Assembly (NCBI GenBank): GCA_033764095.1
Contig: JANRJF010000051.1
Coordinates: 1-16,380, forward strand
Direction: 5' to 3'
DNA: 16,380 bases
Source of the DNA: JBDTMT01 sp033764095
GTDB lineage: Bacteria > Desulfobacterota > Binatia > HRBIN30 > CADEER01
In this document: piece by piece, positions 1 through 6,306 of the stretch
How positions within the stretch are numbered: the first letter of the stretch is position 1
Layout of the letters: each line of letters begins with the position of its first letter
The notes under the pieces: model-generated
Seen by the model: only the letters and a program-made list of their open reading frames with translations
Told to the model about the DNA's origin: nothing
Databases searched by the model: none
Translations under genes and position numbers: made by a program

Positions 1-2165
1 CCGGCGGCGCCTCGCCCGGCAACGCCGGCAGCGCCGGCTTCGGCTTCGGCGGCTCCGGCGGGCCCGACATTCCGGCGATCGCCAGCGGCGGCGCCGGCGG
101 GGGAGGCGGCTACTACGGCGGCGGCGGCACCGCCTCGGCGATCGAGCCGGGCGGCGGCGGCGGCGGCAGCGGCTACGTCACCCCGCGCGCCAGCCACCGC
201 CGCCTCTTCGGCGCCGTCCGCCACGTGATCGTCGACGGCCAGGATCTGTTCGACGGGGTGGTCTTCGTGCTGTGGCCGAAGACGCCGGTCGGCGCGACGG
301 TGACGCTGACCGCCGACCACGACAGCCCGGTGGCGCGCGGAACCGTGGTGACGCTCACCGCTCGGGTGGCGATCTCGACCGGCGCGCCGGCGGTCGGCAC
401 GGTGACCATCAGTCGCTACGCCGACGGCAACGGCGCCTGTCCGTGCAGCAACGTCGGGCAGGGCCTGCTCGACCCCGACGGCAGCTTCTCGGTCCGGATC
501 AACCCGGGGCAGATGTCGTACGGGCCCAATCACGTCCTGGTCGCCAGGTTTCAGGATCACTACGGCGTGATCGGCGACACGTCCTCCAACCCCCTGGTGA
601 TGAACGTGCTGCCCTCCGACCAGTCGATCGCGTTCACCTCGCCCGCGCCAGGCGATGCCTACGAGTTCGGGCCGACCTATACCGTCGCGGCCACCGCGTC
701 GTCGGGCCTGGCGGTGAGCTACTCGATTGCCCCCGCCTCGGCGGCGGTGTGCTCGATCGCCGGTGCGACGGTGTCGTTCTTCGGCACCGGCGTCTGCGCG
801 ATCAACGCCAACCAGGCCGGCAACGCGTTCTACAACGCCGCGCCGACGGCGCAGCAGCAGGTGACGGTCGCCGCCGGCGGCGGACAGCGCATCACCTTCA
901 CCTCGACGCCACCATCGAATGCAGTGCCGGACCAGTTCTACACCGCCACCGCCAGCGGCGGCGCGTCCGGCAACCCGGTGGTGTTCTCCAACGCGTTCAC
1001 CGACCCGACCTGCGTCGTCCGGTCGGACGGGCTGGTGCGCTTCGCCTTCGGCGGCCTCTGCCGTATCCTCGCCAACCAGGCGGGCGGCAACGGGCTCGCC
1101 GCCGCGCCGCAGGCGGTGCAGGAGATCGTCGTCGGTCCGCACGCGCAGCAGGTCGTCTTCACTACCACGCCGCCGTCGAGCCCCAACGTCGACGACACCT
1201 ACGCGGTCTCGGCCTACGCGGACTCGTACCTGCAGATCGTCGCGCTGAGGCTGGCGGCGAGCAGCACTGGCTGCACGCTGACCAATGTCAAAGTGGTGAA
1301 CGCCGGCGGCTACTTCCGCACCGACGCCACCGTGACCTTCACCGGTGCCGGCACCTGCCTGGTCAACGGCGATGCGCCGGTGGTCGACGCCATCCCGTCC
1401 GGGCTGCCGATGTTCTCCGCCGCTCCGACGGCGCAGCAGGCGATCACCGTCGGCGGACCGACCGCGAGTCCGACGCAGACGGCGAGCGACACGCCGACCG
1501 AGACGCCGAGCGCGAATCCGACCGAGACGCCGACCGCCGACCAGACGCCTGCCGTCACCGGCACGCCGTCGCCGGAGGTAAGCGCGACGCCGACCGCGAC
1601 GGCGACGATCAACGCCGATGCCTGTGCGCCGCTGCCGCGCAGCCGCTGCCAGGCGCCGCGCCGCGCCTCCGAGATCGGCCTGCGCACCTCCGCGCCGCGC
1701 CTGCGCTGGGAGTGGTTCGGCACCCAGCCGACCACCGCCGCCGGCTTCGGCGACCCGGTCGGCGGCGCCAGCGCCTACCATCTGTGCATCTACGATACCG
1801 CCGACGGACTGCCCGGCCTGGTGTTCGGCGCCAGCGTGCCAGCCGGCGGAACCTGCGGCACGCGGCCGTGCTGGAAGCAGACCCGCAAGCGCCTCGCCTA
1901 CACCAACCACGCCGCGACGCCGGACGGCATTCGCCATCTGGCGTTGAGCGCCGGCGGCAGCCGCAAAGCCGCCTCGATCATCGTCAGCGGCCACGGGCCG
2001 CATCTGCGTCTACCGACGCCGGCCGACGCGGCGTCGCTGCTGCGCGCGTCGCCGCAGGTGATCGTCCAGTTGCAGCGCAGCGATGCACCGGCCTGCTGGG
2101 AGGCGGTGTTCACGGCGCCGGCGCGGTCGAATTCCGCGCACCGGTTCGAGGACCGGATCAGATAG
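1..2165 (+). CDS. Secreted glycine-rich / Ig-like repeat protein, 5' end outside window
   Basis: The frame is open from the window edge (first full codon at 3) to TAG at 2163-2165, giving 720 residues without the N-terminus. Residues 1-60 are glycine-rich (GGGGGYYGGGG, GGGGGGSGY), like the region just before the window end in the gene at 15291. An Ig-like domain follows at about 95-203 (GATVTLTAD, GTVTISRYADG). Three divergent copies of an 84-102 residue repeat lie at about 206-289, 295-378 and 381-482 (QxIxFTSxxP...GxCxIxANQAG...AAPxAQQxxTV). A Thr/Pro-rich linker spans 487-537. A C-terminal domain at about 539-720 carries FGDPVGGASAYHLCIYD, GGTCG, CWK and a late CWEAVF. These features indicate an extracellular or surface-anchored adhesin-like protein; no catalytic motif is visible. 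The signal peptide must lie upstream. The C-terminal domain resembles the N-terminal domain of the gene at 15291. The exact role is unknown. Confidence 0.85.
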   Translation, partial: GGASPGNAGSAGFGFGGSGGPDIPAIASGGAGGGGGYYGGGGTASAIEPGGGGGGSGYVTPRASHRRLFGAVRHVIVDGQDLFDGVVFVLWPKTPVGATVTLTADHDSPVARGTVVTLTARVAISTGAPAVGTVTISRYADGNGACPCSNVGQGLLDPDGSFSVRINPGQMSYGPNHVLVARFQDHYGVIGDTSSNPLVMNVLPSDQSIAFTSPAPGDAYEFGPTYTVAATASSGLAVSYSIAPASAAVCSIAGATVSFFGTGVCAINANQAGNAFYNAAPTAQQQVTVAAGGGQRITFTSTPPSNAVPDQFYTATASGGASGNPVVFSNAFTDPTCVVRSDGLVRFAFGGLCRILANQAGGNGLAAAPQAVQEIVVGPHAQQVVFTTTPPSSPNVDDTYAVSAYADSYLQIVALRLAASSTGCTLTNVKVVNAGGYFRTDATVTFTGAGTCLVNGDAPVVDAIPSGLPMFSAAPTAQQAITVGGPTASPTQTASDTPTETPSANPTETPTADQTPAVTGTPSPEVSATPTATATINADACAPLPRSRCQAPRRASEIGLRTSAPRLRWEWFGTQPTTAAGFGDPVGGASAYHLCIYDTADGLPGLVFGASVPAGGTCGTRPCWKQTRKRLAYTNHAATPDGIRHLALSAGGSRKAASIIVSGHGPHLRLPTPADAASLLRASPQVIVQLQRSDAPACWEAVFTAPARSNSAHRFEDRIR
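618..1448 (+). repeat. Three tandem protein-level repeats inside the Ig-like protein
   Basis: Three consecutive copies (about 618-869, 885-1136 and 1143-1448) encode a module that starts QxIxFTSxxP or QQVVFTTTPP, contains a conserved Cys pair around the pattern GxCxIxANQAG, and ends AAPxAQQxxTVxG. Copies 1 and 2 are 84 residues long. Copy 3 has an insertion before its GAGTCLVNG segment. Such modules are common as stalk repeats in bacterial surface proteins. The copies are diverged in DNA, so this is an old duplication rather than a hypervariable tract. Confidence 0.75.
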
Positions 2166-2330
2166 GTCCGCTCAGATTCCGTCCCCCGCACCGCGGGAAG
2201 GTCAGGATGAGTCCGATTCCTTCCCGCACCGCGCGGGAAGGTCAGGATGGGTCCGATTCCTTCCCGCACCGCGGGAAGGTCAGGATGGGTCCAATTCCTT
2301 CCCCCGCATCGCGGGGGAAGGTCAGGATGG
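2166..2330. repeat. Four tandem palindromic (REP-like) repeats
   Basis: Four head-to-tail units of 38-45 bp lie at about 2166-2210, 2211-2250, 2251-2288 and 2289-2330. Each reads roughly GTCCGATTCC, then a hairpin, then GGTCAGGATGG. The hairpin in unit 3 is TTCCCGC-ACC-GCGGGAA (7-bp stem). In unit 4 both arms are lengthened together to CCTTCCCCCGC-ATC-GCGGGGGAAGG (11-bp stem). Unit 1 has the weakest arms. The array begins directly after the stop codon of the upstream gene and lies between convergent genes, so it could end transcription from both sides. There is no T-run, so this is not a classical Rho-independent terminator. Related units recur at 12607-12740. Confidence 0.85.
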
Positions 2331-2377
2331 GGGTCCGACACATTCTGCCGCACCGAGCCCGCTGCGCCGGCGGTGCA

Positions 2378-4942
2378 CTAGCTCCGCGTCGGTGTCGGCG
2401 TGCCGCGCGGCGTCGCCGTCGGGCGCGGGGTGACGCAGTTGTCGTAGCGCGGCGGCTTCGCCACGCACTCGGGGATCGGCGGGAAGGGGCCGTTGCGCAC
2501 CGGCTTGAGCTTGTCCGACAGGCACGCCTGGATGTTGCCGTCCGGGCAACAGGGGCCGAGCGCGCCGTTCGGGCAGCGCACGGTCTTCTCGCGGCCCAGC
2601 GGGCCGAGCTTGGTGGCCTGGTAGCGGAAGGTGAAGGGCGTGCCGTCCTGCTCGCTGTAGGACCAGTTGCCGGCCGCCGCGGACACGGCGGCGTTGCTCA
2701 ACACCGCGCCAGTGGCGCTGAGCGCGCCGGAGAAGTCGGCGCCCTGCAGGTAGGCGTCGTCGAACTTGGTGCCGGTCAGGGTGGCGCCGTTGAAGACGCT
2801 GTTCACCAGCTGCGCCCCGACGAACACGGCGTTGTTCATCGAGCCGCTGAAGTGCACGCCGGAGCAGACGGCATTGACGAAGTTCGCCGAGTCGAGCCGC
2901 GTGCGGACCAGCAGGGTGTGCTGCAGGTCGCCGTACAGGTGCGCGGCGGTGAGGTCGACGGTGCGCAGGTCGGCATCGGAGAGGTCGACGTCGGGCATGA
3001 AGGCCCCGCGCAGCGTGGCGGACTGCGCCTCGGTGCCGGGCTGCACGCCGAGCGTCGCGCCGCGCAACTTGGCGCCGCGCAGGTTGACGAAGTTCAGGTT
3101 CGCGCCGACCAGCTTGGCATTGTTGAAGATGGTGCCCTCGAGATTCGCCTCCAGCAGTTCCACGTCATTGAAAGCGACGCCGCTCAGATCGCGTCCCTTG
3201 AACAGCTGGTAGCGGGGCGGAAATTTGTGGCCGCTGATGTTGACGCCGCGCACCCCGTCGCTGAGCGCGGCGGTGCCGAAGTTCGGCGGCACCGACAGCT
3301 GGGCGCGCGAGAAGTCGGTCCGCGTCAGGTCGAAGCCGGAGAAGTCCACTCCGCTGAAGTTCGCGCCGGCCAGGTCGAGGTCGTTGAAGGTGGCCGGAAC
3401 CATGCCGGTGAGCACCGCGTCGCTCAGGTTGACCCCGCGCCACTTCACGCCGGTGACGGTCGCGCCCGGCAGCTTGGCCTTGGCGAGGTTCGCCCCGGTC
3501 AGGACCGCATCGCGCAGCGACGCGCCGGACAGATCGGCGCCGGCCAGCGTGGCGCCGACGCGCTGGCAGGCTTCCGGGGCTTCGTCGTCGAGCTCGACCA
3601 GGTCGAGCGTGGCGCCGGTCAGATCGGCGCCGGAGAGGTCCGCGTTGGACATGTCGGCGCGCAGCGAGTCGGTCGGGCGCATGTCCACCTGCCGCATCGT
3701 CGTGGCCCTGCCCGAGGTCGGCTCGATGCCGAAGCTGCAGTGGGCGAGGTTGTTGCCCACCGTGCGATAGGCCGGCTCGACCAGGTTGTTCATGTTCCAG
3801 AAGTAGTCGTCGAAGACGGCGCCGCTCAGGTCGGCGCCGCGGAACGAGCAGGCATCCTTGCGCGCCCGCGAGGCGGCGGCGCACTTGGTCGGCGTGGTCA
3901 GCACGATGAAGCTGAAGTGCGCCCGTTGCAGACTGGCATTGCTGAAGTCCGGCCGCAGGTTCGAGGGTGGCGCGCTCGGATCGCTGTCCTGGTGCCACAG
4001 CGTGTCGTCGAGCGTGGCGCCGCGGAAGATGGCGAAGAAGGGGAGCGGAAAGTACGATCTGAACGCCAGCTCGATGGCGAAGGAGAAGTGCACCCCGGCC
4101 GCCTTGGCGTCGCTGAAATCGGCGTCGAAGCGATCGGTGAGGTTGCCGCCCTCGGCATAGACGTCGCCGCTGCGCGGGTACAGATCGGTCATCGTGCAGC
4201 CGGTGAGCGTGGCGCCGCGCAGCGTCGTGCGCAGGAACTTCGCTTCGCGGAAATTCGAGCCGGTGAGGTTCGCCCCGTCGAAGTGCTGGTCGGTCAGATC
4301 CGACCTGGCGAAGCTGCAGCGCAGACAATCGCGCCCCGCGGTGAGCGCCATGCTGCGCGGCGGTGCGGGAGCGGCCTCGCCCGGCGCCCGCGCGGCGGCA
4401 TCGGCGGCCGGCTCGGCATCGCTCTCGCCCGCCGCCTCGCCGGCCTGCGGCTGCAGGAAGATGGTCGGCGTCTCCGCGCTGGGATCGCCGGCGAAGGCAT
4501 GGACGATCTCCATCGCGTAGTCGCCCGGTGTCAGCGCCGTGGTGACGGGCTCGGCACCGGGTTCCGCCGTCAGCACCACCGCGCCGGCGGCGTCGCGCAG
4601 GGTCAGGCGTGCGACCTCGGGGGCCGACGCGTCGATGCTCAGCGTCAGCACGGTCGGCGCCTCGACGGCGTAGGAAACGCAGTCGATCCCTTCGCGCTCG
4701 TTGCAGGTATCGCCTGAGTCGTCGCCCTCGGCGGTCGACTCGAGCTGGACGATCATCAGCTGCTCGAGGTGCGCCAGCGCGCGCGGATTGCGGGCGAGAA
4801 AATCCTCGCTGTAGGCCTGCGGCGCGTCCGGCCCCCTCGGCAGCGGTCCGACCACCGGCGGCGCTGAATCGCCGTTGTCGCTGCCGCAGCCGCAGAGCAG
4901 GGCGGCGACGGCGAGCGCGCGGAACCACCCCTTCACGTGCAC
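2378..4942 (-). CDS. Pentapeptide-repeat lipoprotein
   Basis: The 854-residue product starts at GTG (the codon complementary to 4940-4942); a second GTG two codons downstream is an equally good start. Residues 1-19 form a lipoprotein signal peptide ending LLCGC, with Cys19 the probable lipidated residue (Cys at -2 is atypical). Residues about 92-165 look like a beta-sandwich of the PPC type (LTLSIDASAPE, PGDYAMEIVHAF), followed by an Ala/Glu/Pro linker to about 197. The rest is pentapeptide repeat of the A(D/N)LxG type: blocks at about 206-312, 365-380, 425-545 and 585-750 (ADLSGASL, GANLTGSNF, GATLTGTKF). Such repeats form a right-handed quadrilateral beta-helix. A Cys-rich segment at 789-836 and a TP-rich tail (PTATPRGTPTPTRS) close the protein. 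The lipobox and the absence of other anchors suggest an envelope-attached, outward-facing protein. No enzymatic motif is seen; the function is unknown. Confidence 0.92.
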   Translation of the reverse strand: MHVKGWFRALAVAALLCGCGSDNGDSAPPVVGPLPRGPDAPQAYSEDFLARNPRALAHLEQLMIVQLESTAEGDDSGDTCNEREGIDCVSYAVEAPTVLTLSIDASAPEVARLTLRDAAGAVVLTAEPGAEPVTTALTPGDYAMEIVHAFAGDPSAETPTIFLQPQAGEAAGESDAEPAADAAARAPGEAAPAPPRSMALTAGRDCLRCSFARSDLTDQHFDGANLTGSNFREAKFLRTTLRGATLTGCTMTDLYPRSGDVYAEGGNLTDRFDADFSDAKAAGVHFSFAIELAFRSYFPLPFFAIFRGATLDDTLWHQDSDPSAPPSNLRPDFSNASLQRAHFSFIVLTTPTKCAAASRARKDACSFRGADLSGAVFDDYFWNMNNLVEPAYRTVGNNLAHCSFGIEPTSGRATTMRQVDMRPTDSLRADMSNADLSGADLTGATLDLVELDDEAPEACQRVGATLAGADLSGASLRDAVLTGANLAKAKLPGATVTGVKWRGVNLSDAVLTGMVPATFNDLDLAGANFSGVDFSGFDLTRTDFSRAQLSVPPNFGTAALSDGVRGVNISGHKFPPRYQLFKGRDLSGVAFNDVELLEANLEGTIFNNAKLVGANLNFVNLRGAKLRGATLGVQPGTEAQSATLRGAFMPDVDLSDADLRTVDLTAAHLYGDLQHTLLVRTRLDSANFVNAVCSGVHFSGSMNNAVFVGAQLVNSVFNGATLTGTKFDDAYLQGADFSGALSATGAVLSNAAVSAAAGNWSYSEQDGTPFTFRYQATKLGPLGREKTVRCPNGALGPCCPDGNIQACLSDKLKPVRNGPFPPIPECVAKPPRYDNCVTPRPTATPRGTPTPTRS

Positions 4943-5134
4943 TGTGCCGCTCTCGGTCTCACTGCGAATCCACTCTGGGATCTATCGCGGAGGAACGACA
5001 CTGTCGAATGCCTTCGCGCGAATGGCCGTCGCCCCGCGCCACCGCGGCGACGTCCTGCTGCGGCGCAGCCCGGAACGCCTGTCGCTGCCAGCGCGCCGGT
5101 TGCCTGCCGGCGGCGCGACTGTCATGCGAGCGCC
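4943..5134. promoter_or_regulatory. Divergent intergenic region
   Basis: This 192-bp gap separates the start of the minus-strand pentapeptide lipoprotein from the chosen start of the plus-strand nuclease, so both promoters should lie here. I see no convincing -35/-10 pair or operator palindrome. The plus-strand frame of the nuclease stays open through the gap, but the encoded residues (Arg/Ala/Pro-rich) look non-coding. Confidence 0.35.
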
Positions 5135-5959
5135 GTGCAGTCGCTCCTCGATCGGCAGCGTCTGGCCGCGGCGCCGGACGAGCCCGGCGTCTATCGCTTC
5201 CTCGCCGCCGACGGCGCCGTGCTCTACGTCGGCAAGGCCAAGCGCCTCAGGCGCCGGCTCGCCGCCTACCGCACCGTCGCGCTGCGCTCGCGTCGCAAAC
5301 GCGATCGCAGGATCACCGCCATCCTGCGTGCGGCGGCGGGCTGTGAGTGGGAGACCACCGCCTCGCATCTCGACGCGTGCCTGCTCGAGCTGCGCCTCAT
5401 TCAGCAGCTCAGACCGCGATTCAACGTCAGCGCCAGCTTCAGCCGCTCGTATCCGTTCATCGCGACGCGTTGCGCCGCGGGGCGCCTGTACGTCGCCTTC
5501 AGCTCGCGTCCGGAGAGGTTGGCGGGCTACGCGGCGTTCGGCGCCTTTCGCTCGCGCGAGGTCACCGCCGCGGCGTTCTACGGCCTGCTCGCGTTGCTCC
5601 AGTTCGTCGGTCACAAGGAGAAGGCCCGCGCCGGCGCGCACGGCTTCCGGCAGATTCCCACTGCGTGGCACGCGGAGCTGCACGCGTTCTTCGCCGGCAC
5701 GTCGTGCGCGCTGCTGCAGACCCTGACCCTGAGCCTGCTCGAGCGCGCGGCGGCGCGCACGCGCCGCGCCGAGGTGCAGGAACACCTCGCGGCGCTGCGG
5801 CGCTTCTGGGACGTCGAGGCCGAGCCGCTGCGGCGGGCCATCCGCGACACCGGCTACCGCGGCGCCTATCCGGTGCCGCAACTCGAGCGCGATCCGCTGT
5901 TCACCCGCTGGCGGCTCGCCGGCGAGTCTGCTTCGACCCCGCCGTCGCGGCTTGTCTAG
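5135..5959 (+). CDS. Stand-alone UvrC/Cho-type GIY-YIG endonuclease
   Basis: The 274-residue protein is homologous to the N-terminal incision half of UvrC, which nicks damaged DNA 3' of a lesion. Counting from GTG at 5135, the motifs are PGVY (17-20), LYVGKAKRL (30-38), Arg41, Glu85 in the stretch LLELRLIQQLRPRFNV, and Asn97. These match the Tyr/Lys/Arg/Glu/Asn catalytic set known from UvrC GIY-YIG domains, so the nuclease should be active. There is no UVR (UvrB-binding) motif, RNase H-like domain or helix-hairpin-helix, which makes it Cho-like rather than a full UvrC (about 600 residues). The frame is open back to 4937, but I chose GTG 5135 because it places the GIY motif at the distance usual for UvrC. 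The ribosome site is weak. The neighbours suggest no repair operon. It could instead belong to another GIY-YIG subfamily with an unknown substrate. Confidence 0.85.
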   Translation: MQSLLDRQRLAAAPDEPGVYRFLAADGAVLYVGKAKRLRRRLAAYRTVALRSRRKRDRRITAILRAAAGCEWETTASHLDACLLELRLIQQLRPRFNVSASFSRSYPFIATRCAAGRLYVAFSSRPERLAGYAAFGAFRSREVTAAAFYGLLALLQFVGHKEKARAGAHGFRQIPTAWHAELHAFFAGTSCALLQTLTLSLLERAAARTRRAEVQEHLAALRRFWDVEAEPLRRAIRDTGYRGAYPVPQLERDPLFTRWRLAGESASTPPSRLV

Positions 5960-6039
5960 AAGCACCACGGCACCCCGGCACAACGAATCACAGCGGGCCC
6001 CGTCGTCAGCCGTGCCGCCGCGCGTTGGGCGCCTGCGGC

Positions 6040-6191
6040 GCGCGCTCACGCCCGGGCGCGGTAGAGCGCCATGTCGTGCGCGCTCCACACCACCTCGGCG
6101 TGGCGGAACCCCGCCTCGGCGAGGGTGAGGAGGTACTCGCCGGCGCTCAGGTAGAGGCGCCGATGCGCCGGGGTGAGGGCGCCCTCGGGGA
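6040..6191. repeat. 152-bp direct repeat, left copy
   Basis: Positions 6040-6191 match 8691-8842 in the same orientation over 152 bp with one mismatch (C at 6091 against G at 8742). The match ends sharply on both sides. The right copy is the 3' end of the intact methyltransferase gene. The two copies flank the 802-aa repeat-protein gene. Confidence 0.97.
6046..6191 (-). pseudogene. Orphan 3' fragment of SAM methyltransferase gene
   Basis: On the minus strand this encodes the last 48 residues of the methyltransferase at 8697-9326 (from PEGALTPAHRR to YRARA, stop at 6046-6048), identical in protein. The only DNA difference is synonymous (GTG against GTC for the same Val). The SAM-binding part is absent. 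An ATG at 6231 happens to be in frame and could give a 61-residue peptide, but its first 13 residues come from unrelated flanking DNA. I regard it as a non-functional remnant of a duplication. The rest of the gap between the nuclease and the next gene (5960-6039 and 6192-6306) shows no gene. Confidence 0.9.
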
Positions 6192-6306
6192 TTTCGGAGA
6201 CACGACACCGGTGCACAGCCGCCCGATTCACGATCCTGGCGACGCGGCAGCAAGTCGGTCGGCGGATTCAATAGCGAAACAGTCAGCGCGTCAGTTATGG
6301 AGGAGC

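Noticed and set aside
2261..2320. Rho-independent terminators in the hairpin repeats
   Set aside because: The stems are strong but no T-run follows on either strand, so only a general folding or bidirectional pausing role can be proposed.
2166..2330. A CRISPR array
   Set aside because: The whole 38-45 bp unit is repeated, hairpin included; there are no unique spacers and no cas genes.
272..4717. A 1481-codon open frame on the plus strand
   Set aside because: It is Arg/Ala-rich with no domain, and covers two genes with clear domains in other frames. Long spurious frames are expected at this GC content.
4937..5134. N-terminal extension of the nuclease to 4937
   Set aside because: The added 66 residues are low-complexity Arg/Pro/Ala and would overlap the divergent lipoprotein start. 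UvrC-type GIY-YIG domains begin close to the N-terminus, as they do with GTG 5135.
5347..6306. Upstream extension of the 802-aa repeat-protein frame
   Set aside because: The frame is open back to 5347 but overlaps the nuclease gene, and a signal peptide begins exactly at ATG 6307 behind GGAGG.
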